A stretch of DNA of 64,000 nt, taken from the NCBI GenBank assembly GCA_009781005.1, contig WQYX01000003.1, positions 1-64,000 on the forward strand. Direction: 5' to 3'. Shown in pieces: positions 27,310 through 37,284 of the stretch. This stretch comes from Polyangiaceae bacterium (GTDB lineage: Bacteria > Myxococcota_A > Polyangia > Polyangiales > Polyangiaceae). The first letter of the stretch is position 1; each line of letters opens with the position of its first letter. Position numbers and translations under genes: made by a program. The notes under the pieces were generated by a model. It saw only the letters and a list, made by a program, of their open reading frames with translations, had not been told where the DNA came from and searched no databases.

Positions 27310-28536
27310 ATGCCTGAAACCCAATCGAGCGCGGCTTCCCCCATCGCCAACGCAGCGACCGTTGCGAGGCCATACATAGGCGGGCAAGCCGTGCTCGAGG
27401 GCGTCATGATGCGGTCGCCCACGTCCTTCGCGGTCGTGGTGCGGCGCAGAGATGGGTCACTTCACGTTCGTGAAAAAGCCATGGTCGACGCGCGCAAGGG
27501 AGTCGCAAAACTTCCATTTTTGCGCGGCGTTGCGGCCATTGTCGAGAGCTTCAAACTCGGAGGCGAGGCCCTCCGCTTCTCGGCCGATCAGATGGAGCGC
27601 GATCTCGACGCAGCGGAGCGGGCGCAGACAGCCACCAAGCCGCGCGGCGGGCGTGATGGGATTGGGACGAGCATCGTACGGACGCTCATGGCTGTAGCAT
27701 ACACGCTTTTTTTGCTCCTCTCGGCCGACGATGAAACGGGCGCGAAGGGGGAGGAAACGGTCGAGAGCATCGAGAAGAACGACAAGGAGAAGAGCAAGGG
27801 CCCCATGGTCCTCATGCTCGTCCTGATGGTGGGCTTTTTCGTTGCCCTGCCGCAGGCCTCGGCTGCCGGCATGAACAAGCTTCTCGGGCTCCATCTCGGC
27901 GTACAGTCCGCGGGCTTTCAGGCCATGACGGGCATCTTCAAACTCGCCCTTATCATTGGCTACTTGCTCGTGATTCGGCGTCTTCTCCCAGATATCCGGC
28001 GCGTGTTTCAGTATCACGGTGCCGAGCACAAAACGATTAGCACCTACGAGGCCAACGAACCGCTGACGGTGCAGGCCGCGCGCGCGAAGTCAACGCTCCA
28101 TCCGCGTTGCGGCACGACCTTTCTCGTGATGGTGGCATTCGTATCCATTCTTGTCTTTACGGCCGTCGGAAGTTTTTTGCCAAAGATTGAAACTGGCAAA
28201 ATCGTAGTGGACAACGTTCTTTTCTTTCTTGAGAAATTACCATTTTTGCCCGTGATTGCGGCGGTGACGTTCGAAATTCAGCGTATCTTCGCACGCTATT
28301 GCACGGCGGGACCGCTTCGCGCCCTGCTCTGGCCCGGCTTTCTCTGCCAGAAGATCACCACCATCGAACCCACCGACGATCAGCTCGAAGTCGCGCTTGC
28401 TTCGCTCCGCGTGACGCTCTTCCGTGAGGACGGCATCGAAACATCGCCATCGCCACAAGAAGCGTTTGCGCCGGCCGACGTTCGTTATCGAAACTTCGAC
28501 GCACTCATGAAGTCACCGCGATTAAGGATGCGGTAG
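27310..28536 (+). CDS. DUF1385 domain membrane protein
   Basis: YIGGQAVLEGVMMRSP, FQYHGAEHKTISTYE, LHPRCGTTFL. Confidence 0.93.
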   Translation: MPETQSSAASPIANAATVARPYIGGQAVLEGVMMRSPTSFAVVVRRRDGSLHVREKAMVDARKGVAKLPFLRGVAAIVESFKLGGEALRFSADQMERDLDAAERAQTATKPRGGRDGIGTSIVRTLMAVAYTLFLLLSADDETGAKGEETVESIEKNDKEKSKGPMVLMLVLMVGFFVALPQASAAGMNKLLGLHLGVQSAGFQAMTGIFKLALIIGYLLVIRRLLPDIRRVFQYHGAEHKTISTYEANEPLTVQAARAKSTLHPRCGTTFLVMVAFVSILVFTAVGSFLPKIETGKIVVDNVLFFLEKLPFLPVIAAVTFEIQRIFARYCTAGPLRALLWPGFLCQKITTIEPTDDQLEVALASLRVTLFREDGIETSPSPQEAFAPADVRYRNFDALMKSPRLRMR

Positions 28537-28548
28537 ACTCGTAGATCA

Positions 28549-29655
28549 ATGCTTCCCTTCGACAAGCTGGAGCAGCTTTCGCGGCGCTATGCCGAGCTCG
28601 AGGATCTGCTCTGCGATCCCGGGATCCTCTCGGACCGCAATCAACTTTCGAAACTAAACAAAGAGCGTACGGAGCTCGAGCCACTCGTTTTGGCGTTCGC
28701 GCACTACCGCGATGTCGACAAGAGGTTGCGCGACGACGAAGCCGCGCTCGCCGATCCCGATCTGCGCGAGCTCGCCGAGCTCGAGATCCCCGATCTGCAA
28801 GCCGAGCGCGGCACTCTCGAAGGACAAATCCGGCTTCTCTTGCTGCCGACGGATCCGGCTGACAAGAAGAACGTCATCCTCGAGATCCGCGGCGGCGAAG
28901 GCGGCGAAGAGGCGGCGCTCTTCGCGATGGATCTCTTTCGCATGTATGCGCGTTACGCCGAAACGAAGGGCTGGACCATCGAGGTCATGTCGCTCAGCGA
29001 GAGCGCAACGGGTGGCTACAAAGAATGCGTCGCGCTGGTCAGCGGCAAGGACGTCTACTCGCAGCTTCGCTTCGAAGGAGGCGTGCACCGCGTCCAGCGC
29101 GTGCCGGCCACCGAAACGCAAGGGCGCATTCACACGTCGACGGCCACGGTCGCCGTGCTGCCCGAGGCCGACGACGTCGATGTTCAGATCGACGAGAAGG
29201 ATCTCGAGATCTCGATCGCGGCGAGCGGCGGGCCGGGTGGACAGGGCGTCAACACGACGAACAGCGCTGTCCAGATCCAGCACAAGCCAACGGGCATCAT
29301 CGTCAAGTGTCAGGACGAGCGGTCGCAGCTAAAGAACAAAGCCAAAGCGCTCAAGGTTCTAAAGAGCCGTCTTTACGACATCGAGCGCGAGAAGCAGGAG
29401 GCTGCGCTCTCCGCCGAGCGCAAAGGGATGGTCGGCACCGGCGAGCGCAGTCAAAAGATTCGAACTTACAACTATCCGCAAAACCGCGTGAGCGATCATC
29501 GGATAAGGCTTACGTTGAACAAGCTCGATCGCATTATGGGTGGCGATCTCAACGAGCTCGTCACGGCCCTGCGCACGCATCGGCAGGCGGCGTTGCTCAA
29601 CGAAACGAACGGCGGCGGCGCGCCCGCGATGTTCGGCGACGAGGACGACGCGTGA
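28549..29655 (+). CDS. prfA: Peptide chain release factor 1
   Basis: GGQGVNTTNSAVQIQHKPTGIIVKCQDERSQLKNKAKA; SDHRI. Confidence 0.96.
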   Translation: MLPFDKLEQLSRRYAELEDLLCDPGILSDRNQLSKLNKERTELEPLVLAFAHYRDVDKRLRDDEAALADPDLRELAELEIPDLQAERGTLEGQIRLLLLPTDPADKKNVILEIRGGEGGEEAALFAMDLFRMYARYAETKGWTIEVMSLSESATGGYKECVALVSGKDVYSQLRFEGGVHRVQRVPATETQGRIHTSTATVAVLPEADDVDVQIDEKDLEISIAASGGPGGQGVNTTNSAVQIQHKPTGIIVKCQDERSQLKNKAKALKVLKSRLYDIEREKQEAALSAERKGMVGTGERSQKIRTYNYPQNRVSDHRIRLTLNKLDRIMGGDLNELVTALRTHRQAALLNETNGGGAPAMFGDEDDA

Positions 29656-30095
29656 GCAATTCTCGCCTGCTCGAAGCGTTGACGTGCGCGATGGCGCTCG
29701 CTCCGGGTGTTTACTCGCGAAATCGCATGTTCGATTTTTTTGCGAAGGCGGGTATTGCGCGCGCCAAATGCCGCGCGGCCGTCCTGCGAGGGATTGTCCG
29801 TCACCTCGGGCACGCGCACGCCGTGTCGCTCTCACCGGAGGATGCGGTGGCCTCGGGCGAGTCGGGATTCGTCCTCCGCTACCAGATCCCGCAGATGCGC
29901 CTCGAACGGCTTGCGTTCATCTCGCGGCTCGAGCTCGCCGTTCTTCGACTGCTCGCGACGCGTGCAAGCGCAACGTGCCTACCGGCCGATGACGCGGATC
30001 ACGCTCTCGTGGAAGACGCGCTCGCGCGCCTTCTGGTCAAGAACGACACGAGCGACATTGCGCTGGCCGCAAGCGAAGTCATCTCCCCCGAATAA
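29652..30095 (+). CDS. Hypothetical protein (GTG start, GTGA overlap with prfA)
   Basis: VSNSRLLEALTCAMALAPGVYSRNRMFDFF...; coding-like frame. Confidence 0.6.
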   Translation: MSNSRLLEALTCAMALAPGVYSRNRMFDFFAKAGIARAKCRAAVLRGIVRHLGHAHAVSLSPEDAVASGESGFVLRYQIPQMRLERLAFISRLELAVLRLLATRASATCLPADDADHALVEDALARLLVKNDTSDIALAASEVISPE

Positions 30096-30114
30096 CGCGC
30101 GCCGGCCGCATTCG

Positions 30115-30456
30115 TTAACCTGGCGGCCATGTAAAGTCGCGCCCGCCCAGAACGTGCACGTGAATGTGATGCACGGTTTGACCGGCGGCGTCCCCGTCGT
30201 TGACGACGAGGCGGTAGCCATGTTCTTCGAGGCCTTCTTGCTTTGCCACCTGACGCGCGGCAAGGAACACCTGCCCGATGGTCGTCGCATCCGCAGCCGA
30301 GAGATCGCGGATGCCCGCGATGTGCTTGCGTGGCACGACGAGCACGTGCGTCGGCGCTATCGGGCGAACGTCGCGAAAAGCGACCGCGTGCTCGTCTTCG
30401 TAGACGATGCTCGCGGGAATTTTCTTCTCGAGGATGTTGCAAAATAGGCAGCCCAT
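30115..30456 (-). CDS. HIT family protein
   Basis: CLFCNILEKKIPASIVYEDEHAVAFRDVRPIAPTHVLVVPRKHI; HHIHVHVLGGR. Confidence 0.95.
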   Translation of the reverse strand: MGCLFCNILEKKIPASIVYEDEHAVAFRDVRPIAPTHVLVVPRKHIAGIRDLSAADATTIGQVFLAARQVAKQEGLEEHGYRLVVNDGDAAGQTVHHIHVHVLGGRDFTWPPG

Positions 30457-30477
30457 TGCGCGCAGCGTAACTCAAAA

Positions 30478-30512
30478 ACAAAAAGCCCGCGTCTCCGACA
30501 GACACGGGCTTC
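30478..30512 (-). terminator. Rho-independent terminator
   Basis: Minus strand AAGCCCGTGTCTGTCGGAGACGCGGGCTTTTTGTTTTT downstream of 30543-30746. Confidence 0.8.
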
Positions 30513-30542
30513 GCGTCGTACGCGACGATCGGACGTCGCGAT

Positions 30543-30746
30543 TTACTTCTTCGTGGCGTCGGCTGGCGTTGTCGCAGGCGCGCTCGATGCCGCGGGCGCG
30601 CTCGACGTTGCCGGCGAGGCCTTCTCGGTCGCCGCCTTTTCCGAATCCGCACTCACCGCATTCGGCGAGTCTGCCGGCTTCGCGTCCGAACCGCCGCACG
30701 CCACTGCCATCGCCGCAAGGGCGCAAAGAACAATCAGCTTCTTCAT
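30543..30746 (-). CDS. Small Ala-rich lipoprotein
   Basis: MKKLIVLCALAAMAVACGGSDAKPAD... Confidence 0.7.
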   Translation of the reverse strand: MKKLIVLCALAAMAVACGGSDAKPADSPNAVSADSEKAATEKASPATSSAPAASSAPATTPADATKK

Positions 30747-30993
30747 CGTTGTAGCCTCCAGGGGCGCTCTTTTTTGTCGCCAAGCGCCTCTTCGTCAAGG
30801 ACATCGTGCGGAAAAAGTTGATGCACGTTGCGATTTTTTGTCGGACGCGATCCAACAAGTTTACAAAAATATGTCATGACTGCGGATCCGCCGTCGAAAG
30901 AGGCCGTGCGATCGTAGAGCCATGTAAAATACTTACTTATACGCGTCATCATTTTCGATTGCGCGCAACGTCCCTCGAGGGGGAAGACCAAAC

Positions 30994-32331
30994 GTGAATC
31001 GTCAGAAACTAGAGCACAGCACCTTACGCTGGATTCTCTTCGCAAAAACGGGCGCTGGCGTCGTCCTCGCTCTCGCGGTTGCAGGTGGATGGTGGCTGCA
31101 TTCACGCGGTATTGAGATCGCCGATCTCACGACGGCGCTGCGTGGCTCGACCGAGCCTCGCTTCGAATGGCACACGGTGGACGGACCGCACTGGCAGGCA
31201 CTCGCCCCGCGCGGCTCGGAGGCATTCGTTGGCGAAGCGACCGACGTAACGGACGCGCGCGAAGCCGACGGGCAAGGATGTCCGCGCGGCATGGTGCGTG
31301 TAAAAGGCAACTATCACCCTGATCCCACCGGCGACGGCTCGGGCGCGATCGAGCGCATGCAGGATGCCGCGTGCACGGACTGGGTCAACAAAGACTTCCC
31401 CGCGCGTTGTCGCACGTTCGACGAAGAACGGCTCGCGATCGAAGTTGCGGCGCTCAAGACGACGCCGATGGACTTCTGCATGGATCGCTACGAGTACCCG
31501 AACGTCGCGGGGCAAAATCCGATCATCCTCGTCACGTTCAACGAGTCCGTGGCGCTCTGCAAGAAAGCGAACAAGCGCATATGCAACGAGAGCGAGTGGA
31601 CGTTCGCGTGTGAAGGCGAGCAGGCGAGGCCTTATCCGTACGGCTATACCCGCGACGAAACGGCGTGCGTCATCGATCGCACGTGGCGCACGGTCGCCGA
31701 GGGGGCGCTCAGTTCGCGCGGCAGCACGGCGGCGCAGCAGGAGATCGATCGCCTCTGGCAGGGCGAGCCGTCCGGATCGCGCGGCGCGTGCAGGAGCCCC
31801 TTCGGTGTCTACGACATGACGGGCAACGTCGATGAGTGGACGCGGAGCGTGCGATCGAGCGGCTACGCTTCGGTGCTCAAAGGGGGATATTGGGGACCTG
31901 TGCGCGCTCGGTGTCGTCCGGCAACGCGCGCGCACTCGGAGGACTTCGTCGACTACCAACAAGGCTTTCGCTGTTGCGCAGATGCCGACACGAGCGTCGC
32001 TCCCCCCGGTCCGAGAGACGTGGCAGACGCGGCTGCTGCGCCCGTTGCGGGCGATGCGGCGATCGCCGCTCTACCGATCGTGAGCGACGCGTCGGTGCTC
32101 GCGGCGCAAGCCGAGGAGCCTACCGCCGATCTCTTGCACACGTCCGCGTTCCCCGATGATCGCAGCGACGACGAGCTCCGCGCGCTCGCGCGCGCGCATG
32201 CTTCGCTCTTGCGCTGTTCGCTCGGCGCGAGCGCGCAGTCATTGCCGGACGGAGCGCGCGACGGCTTCGGGATAGCTCTGTCGCTCGGTCTCGTCGGGAT
32301 CCACGTCCTGCGTGCGCGTCGATCGCGCTGA
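30994..32331 (+). CDS. SUMF1/formylglycine-generating-enzyme-like protein
   Basis: DFCMDRYEYPNVAGQNPIILVTFNESVALCKKANKRICNESEWTFACEG...SPFGVYDMTGNVDEWT...GGYWGPVRARCRPATRAHSEDF. Confidence 0.88.
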   Translation: MNRQKLEHSTLRWILFAKTGAGVVLALAVAGGWWLHSRGIEIADLTTALRGSTEPRFEWHTVDGPHWQALAPRGSEAFVGEATDVTDAREADGQGCPRGMVRVKGNYHPDPTGDGSGAIERMQDAACTDWVNKDFPARCRTFDEERLAIEVAALKTTPMDFCMDRYEYPNVAGQNPIILVTFNESVALCKKANKRICNESEWTFACEGEQARPYPYGYTRDETACVIDRTWRTVAEGALSSRGSTAAQQEIDRLWQGEPSGSRGACRSPFGVYDMTGNVDEWTRSVRSSGYASVLKGGYWGPVRARCRPATRAHSEDFVDYQQGFRCCADADTSVAPPGPRDVADAAAAPVAGDAAIAALPIVSDASVLAAQAEEPTADLLHTSAFPDDRSDDELRALARAHASLLRCSLGASAQSLPDGARDGFGIALSLGLVGIHVLRARRSR

Positions 32332-32688
32332 AGCGGATTGCCTTCGCGCGTCGGCTGCGGCAGCAGCATGCGACGCTGCTTCGGAGACGGCGCGCGCAAC
32401 GCGCGACAGTTGGTGAACGTGCGCGCGTAAGAGACGATCGCGTTTCGCAACCTCGATCATCGCAGCTTGCGCGTAATCCCGCAGAGCCTCGGATGCGCGA
32501 TCACGCAGCACGCTCGTTGCGATGCGCGCGAGACTTCGAGCAATGGCGAGGTGATCCTGTACGCGCGCCGCGATCGCAAGGGCCCGCTGATCGGCCTCGT
32601 CGAGCGACGGTATGTCCTCCGTGGGCATCGTTCGTCGCTCACGCGGCGCGGAGTTCGGTCCGTTGGCGAAATCTTGCACCATGCACAT
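32239..32688 (-). CDS. Hypothetical Ala-rich protein
   Basis: 149 aa ORF, convergent with and overlapping the SUMF1 gene 3' end. Confidence 0.4.
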   Translation of the reverse strand: MCMVQDFANGPNSAPRERRTMPTEDIPSLDEADQRALAIAARVQDHLAIARSLARIATSVLRDRASEALRDYAQAAMIEVAKRDRLLRAHVHQLSRVARAVSEAASHAAAAADARRQSASARSTRTQDVDPDETERQSYPEAVARSVRQ

Positions 32689-32715
32689 AACGCAAGCACG
32701 ACGTGTGCCTCAGAG

Positions 32716-33023
32716 CCCGCTTTCGATTTGCCGCGATCTCAGCATCGATGGCGCCTTCGGCGCTGTCGGCCCCGCCTTCGGCGGGACCTCAGGGGGGCCT
32801 GCGGTGCGGTCAGTTGGGGCCCCATCCGCGCCATCTCACTTCGTTCGCTGCGCTGCCTTCCCCCGGCCTCGTGCTCGTCAGGGCCCCTTTCGCGTTGCGC
32901 CTTCGGCGCCGGTCGGCCCCGCCTACGGCGGGACCTCCGTGGCCCTTCCTGCGCGCGGGCTGGGGAAGGCTATTGCTGTCCGCTGCTCGGGGTTCCAAAC
33001 CTCGCGTCAACTTGAAAGCGGTC
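32716..33023 (+). repeat. Dispersed repeat family A, expanded copy
   Basis: CCCGCTTTCGATTTGCCGCGATCTCA...CGCGTCAACTTGAAAGCGGTC; two internal double-hairpin modules (ggcgccttcggcgc...cccgccttcggcggg). Confidence 0.85.
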
Positions 33024-33176
33024 TTGAGCACGAATGTGTGCACGCAACATCATCGTTCGGAACGTCGAGGCGGCGCGCGCCGCGTGTGACGGATCGCAAC
33101 GAGCCGCCTTTCACGGGCTGCGTGCTCCTTCTCGTCTCGATGTCGGAGCATGCTTCGTGCAGTCCGGCTACGTGCC

Positions 33177-33713
33177 ATGGGCGCCCCCATCCGTTGCCTC
33201 GTCTTCGCGGTCGCGGCGATCGCGACGGCGGGATGCAACAAGATCACCGGCAACGGCGAGCTGTCGAACTCGCCGCTCGCCATCGAGCCGAAGTGCCGTG
33301 CAGACGTGATGCAACAACCCGCAGACGCCGAGAGACGCGTCGAGCTTCCTGCACCCCACGGAATGTCGTTCGATGATGCAATTGGAGATCATCAGGTGGA
33401 CGTAGCGGAGGCGATAGCGCACGAACGGAGTCAGGTACGTCGGGTGCTGACGCGCGAGATACGGTGGATAGACAAGCAGGTAGCGACGCTGAAGAGCGAG
33501 GCGGATTCGGCGCGAGGTGCGCAGCGTGATGAGCGATTGCGCGACGTGGATATGGCACGCGAGTGGCAGACGCGATTGAAGCAAGATCTCGAGGCGATAG
33601 ATCGGGTAAGCGACAAGGTATGGCCGGCCCTCAGGGACCATATCGATCGGGACCTGGAGGAAGAGCACCCAGCCTCCATCCCGCGCTCTTTCGATAAGGC
33701 GTATGAGATCTAA
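33177..33713 (+). CDS. Hypothetical lipoprotein
   Basis: MGAPIRCLVFAVAAIATAGCNKITGNGEL; TAA stop shared with the repeat B flank. Confidence 0.6.
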   Translation: MGAPIRCLVFAVAAIATAGCNKITGNGELSNSPLAIEPKCRADVMQQPADAERRVELPAPHGMSFDDAIGDHQVDVAEAIAHERSQVRRVLTREIRWIDKQVATLKSEADSARGAQRDERLRDVDMAREWQTRLKQDLEAIDRVSDKVWPALRDHIDRDLEEEHPASIPRSFDKAYEI

Positions 33714-33856
33714 GAGCGTGTAGGGCAGCCGTCGCGAGCGAATCGAGGCTAGGGCGGAGCGCGAGGAGCCCGCGTAAACGTACTTGTCGTACGTGCGCAG
33801 GCACCGCAGCGCCCAACCGACGCATCGATTCGCGCAGCAGGCTGGCGAACACGCTC
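33714..33856. repeat. Dispersed repeat family B, complete copy (143 bp)
   Basis: TAA|GAGCGTGTAGGGCAGCC...GGCTGGCGAACACGCTC|TAA; TIR plus 3-bp direct repeat. Confidence 0.92.
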
Positions 33857-36012
33857 TAACGACGGCGGCGGGCGAGCATAGCAAGTGCGAGCCCGAGTCC
33901 GAGGCTCACCCCTGCCGCGCTCGCCGGACGCGGGCTTGCGGCACATCCGCCGGAGCCACCCGGTGTTCCGTTGCTTGCCGTGGTTTCCGGATCTGGGTTT
34001 GTGTCGACGCCTTCCGGACGGGAGTTGCTCTTGGCCGAACCAAGGAGGCGTATCGAACTCCCGTATGGGTCCAGATCCCAGCTCACCGAGTCAGCCAGCG
34101 CAGGGCCGTCGAATTCGTTTCCGAAGCCTGCGCCCGTCGATAGCGCGCACACGATGCCTTTTGCGGAGCGCGCACAGAGATCGTCTTTGCCGTCGTCGTT
34201 CAGATCACCGGCCATGATGGTCGCGTAGTAGCGTTCTTGATTCCATCCTTTGGCGTCGCTCCACTCCGGGCCCGCGATCTCGGCCTCGGGACTGAAGGCG
34301 CTGCCGCGCGAGATGGAGCAAACCATGCCGCTCCCGGCGCGCGCGCAGACATCGGCTTTGCCGTCTCCATTGATGTCGGCAAACTGGATGGTTCGGTAAT
34401 ATTCCGCCCATCCCTTGGCATCGCTCCACTCCGGACCCGTGGAAAGCTCCGGGCCAAACGCGTGGCCGCTCGAAAGCGAGCAAACCATGCCCCTTGCAGC
34501 GCGCCCGCACACATCTGCTTTGCCGTCGCCGTTGATATCGACAAATCGGATCGTCGAGCCGTATTCCACCTTCGACCACCCGCTCGCGTTGCTCCAATTT
34601 GGACCGCGCACCTCGGTAGGGAAGCCGTTTCCGTCGGACAGATAGCAGACGACACCGTTTTCGTCGCGCCCGCAAACATCGGCCATGCCGTCGCCGTTCA
34701 CGTCGGCAAACTGGATCATTGTATAATACATATCTTGATTCCAACCGGCTGCATCGCTCCACGCGGGCCCCAAAACGCCGGTTGGAAAGCCGTTGCCGTT
34801 GGATAGAGAACAGAGGATGCCCCGTGCGTCGCGCCCGCAAACATCGGCCATGCCGTCGCCGTTCACGTCGGCAAGCTGGATGGTCTCGTAGTACTCGGGC
34901 TTTGCCCAATCTTCGTCGTCACTCCACGCGGGGCCCCGGATCTCGGTCGGGAATCCCGAGCCGTTGGACAAGTCGCAGATCATGCCGAGCGCATCGCGTG
35001 CGCAGACGTCGGCTTTGCCGTCGCCGTTCACGTCGCCGTATTGGATCGTGTGGCCGTACTCGGGCCTTGCCCATCCCTTGGCGTCGCTCCACGCGGGCCC
35101 ATCGATCTCGATCGAGAATCCCGAGCCGTGCGACAGGTCGCAGAGAATGCCGGATTTCCCGCGCGCGCAGAGATCGGCATTCCCGTCGCCGTCGATGTCG
35201 GTCTGCGAGCGCCGGACGAGGCGCGGATACGGCGGATACGAAGGAGTCGATTCCCCATCAACCCATCTCTGAAAATCCTCGAGCGTGCCGTTGAAGACGT
35301 CGTGATCAACGGCGCCGCCCCCGTCGCTATACTGCCAAATGGTCCATGCCGACCAACCGCCGGAGATGAGCGGACAACCGCTCGAAGGATTGTAGTGGGC
35401 AGTGACGAGTGGATATTTGGCGAGCGTCTGGTCGTTGCCAACGCTGTCCCTCCAGAAATACGGCCCCGTGTAAAGGATAGGCTGTTTGCCGGTGCCTGCC
35501 TCGACGAGATCCATCCACTCTTGGACCTTCGCAACGATCGTTGCCGCCGATTGGCCCCCCGCAGATTCCACATCGATCATCGCAGGCATATCCCCTTTCC
35601 CCAATTTGCCAATCTTGCCGATAAGGATATTTGCCTGTGCGACGACGTCCTGGTTCGGGCGGAAATACTGATAAGCGCCGCGGTAGATTCCGTTTGCCTT
35701 CATCTTCGCCCAATTCGATTCAAACTGGGGATCGATGACGGTGGTGCTGTCGCTCACGCGCGCGATGCCGAACACGCGCCCATCGGCCTTTGCCGCGGCC
35801 CAGTCGAAATTGCCTTGGTAGTACGAGACATCGTAACCCTGCACAGGGCCCGAAGAAGGCACTCCGCACTTGGTCACGAGTCCTTTGGACACCGTGCCGA
35901 CGGGCTCGTCGCTCGTTGGCCCGCAGGCGGCCATGCCGAGCACCAGGAGCACGACGGCAGCGAAAAGACGGACAGAACGGCGACGAGCTGGGGATCTCGA
36001 CACGAGGTGCAT
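33856..36012 (-). CDS. GH25-type lysozyme fused to FG-GAP/VCBS-like repeats, MYXO-CTERM-like tail
   Basis: VQGYDVSYYQGNFDWAAAKADGRVFGIARVSD, PAMIDVES, ILYTGPYFW; repeated ADVNGDGMADVCGRD; GGCAASPRPASAAGVSLGLGLALAMLARRRR. Confidence 0.9.
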   Translation of the reverse strand: MHLVSRSPARRRSVRLFAAVVLLVLGMAACGPTSDEPVGTVSKGLVTKCGVPSSGPVQGYDVSYYQGNFDWAAAKADGRVFGIARVSDSTTVIDPQFESNWAKMKANGIYRGAYQYFRPNQDVVAQANILIGKIGKLGKGDMPAMIDVESAGGQSAATIVAKVQEWMDLVEAGTGKQPILYTGPYFWRDSVGNDQTLAKYPLVTAHYNPSSGCPLISGGWSAWTIWQYSDGGGAVDHDVFNGTLEDFQRWVDGESTPSYPPYPRLVRRSQTDIDGDGNADLCARGKSGILCDLSHGSGFSIEIDGPAWSDAKGWARPEYGHTIQYGDVNGDGKADVCARDALGMICDLSNGSGFPTEIRGPAWSDDEDWAKPEYYETIQLADVNGDGMADVCGRDARGILCSLSNGNGFPTGVLGPAWSDAAGWNQDMYYTMIQFADVNGDGMADVCGRDENGVVCYLSDGNGFPTEVRGPNWSNASGWSKVEYGSTIRFVDINGDGKADVCGRAARGMVCSLSSGHAFGPELSTGPEWSDAKGWAEYYRTIQFADINGDGKADVCARAGSGMVCSISRGSAFSPEAEIAGPEWSDAKGWNQERYYATIMAGDLNDDGKDDLCARSAKGIVCALSTGAGFGNEFDGPALADSVSWDLDPYGSSIRLLGSAKSNSRPEGVDTNPDPETTASNGTPGGSGGCAASPRPASAAGVSLGLGLALAMLARRRR

Positions 36013-36118
36013 GCGACATCTACTGACACACTTCGGGCGTCGTCACACCTCTCCACCGCGCAACCGCACTCACGTCGACGACGTCACCCCGCGCGTTGTT
36101 CGCTCAATGATCGTCGCT

Positions 36119-37282
36119 TCATGGCCGACGAAGAACGTGATCGTCCTTCACGCTCCGCTGCCGAGGCTGTAAGTTTGTTACGATGAGCTGTCCCCTCCCG
36201 TGAAGGGACCACGCCACCTGTGCCAGCTCCGTGCGTGTGATGTGGAGGACTTCCAACAGGTCGGGCCAGATCGCGCCAAAAGTTATGCCCGCGGGATCAC
36301 TCAACTTTGAGAGGATGGCCGAGGGCGCCACCAGCAATGCTTCGTCGTGCAGAGAGGAATAGTGAGCGTCCGTTGGCGGAGGCGCGTGAAGGAGCGTGAG
36401 CTGTCTCGTGCGCTGCTCGCTTTCACGAACACTCGCGATCTCTCGCACGGCCGCTGCCTCCTGTCCGATTACCTTCCTCTCGATATCGCGGAACAACGCC
36501 ACGACGGCCGGATCTTTTCCACCGACGACGAGCCTGAACTTTGTCCGATCCATCGTCGGATGAGGAATCGCGAGATCGGCAGCATGCGGTATGTGGCAAA
36601 GCTCCTTTAGCTTGGTCCTGTAGAGTGCGAAGAGGCGCTCTTCGTCGAGCCCCTCTGGCAGTTCCGCATCGCCCAATCCGAAGAAGTCTCTCATCTGCTC
36701 GCGCAAGAAAGGGCGAGCGTCATCCTTGAAACGATTGATGTGGTCGAACATCACGTTCACGAGGACGTCGCGAACGCGACCCCCAGTGATGAGCGGTGCG
36801 ATGAACGCCATCGCTGCTCCCTTCCAGCCCGTCGGGTCAACGAAGATCAGTCCAGCATCGGACCCAAGCCACCTTTGCAACTCCGGTACGAAGGTGCCGA
36901 ACTCGCCATGGCGTGCGAATGTTTTTACGGCCCCTGAGCGACTCTTCAAGTAGTTCTCGAGGTCGCCGAACGCGGTGTCGTCCTTCTCGACGAACGCGGC
37001 CTCAACGTGGAACAGCGCATGCGTATCGTGCTCGCGCCATGTCTTGACCGCCGCTTCAAGCGCCTCAAGCCCGATTGCGATCGAGGTATCCTCGAGCGCA
37101 GCGCTCTTCGCCTTCCACGGCCCGGCGAACCCGTCTACGTAGCAGAGTCGAACCCGACGATCTCGCGCGACGGAACCGAGCTTCAATCCCCAGCTGTGGA
37201 GGTATTCATATAGAACTCGGTGCTTCAAGAAGCTCTGTTCGCGGCCTTGGTACTCTTGCGGAATCTGCATGAATTCCCCCAA
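36119..37282 (-). CDS. tcmP: Three-Cys-motif partner protein TcmP
   Basis: KHRVLYEYLHSWGLKLGSVARDRRVRLCYVDGFAGPWK, GLIFVDPTGWKGAAM, VNVMFDHINRF. Confidence 0.82.
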   Translation of the reverse strand: MGEFMQIPQEYQGREQSFLKHRVLYEYLHSWGLKLGSVARDRRVRLCYVDGFAGPWKAKSAALEDTSIAIGLEALEAAVKTWREHDTHALFHVEAAFVEKDDTAFGDLENYLKSRSGAVKTFARHGEFGTFVPELQRWLGSDAGLIFVDPTGWKGAAMAFIAPLITGGRVRDVLVNVMFDHINRFKDDARPFLREQMRDFFGLGDAELPEGLDEERLFALYRTKLKELCHIPHAADLAIPHPTMDRTKFRLVVGGKDPAVVALFRDIERKVIGQEAAAVREIASVRESEQRTRQLTLLHAPPPTDAHYSSLHDEALLVAPSAILSKLSDPAGITFGAIWPDLLEVLHITRTELAQVAWSLHGRGQLIVTNLQPRQRSVKDDHVLRRP

Positions 37283-37284
37283 AT

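Noticed and set aside
33714-33856. Repeat B as a coding segment (ORFs such as ...LRGLLALRPSLDSLATA...)
   Set aside because: The same peptide arises from every copy in different contexts with no conserved start; the TIRs and hairpin explain the sequence.
34200-35220. CRISPR-like regular repetition
   Set aside because: The ~165-bp periodicity is in-frame protein repeats (ADVNGDGxADVCxR), not short repeats with unique spacers.
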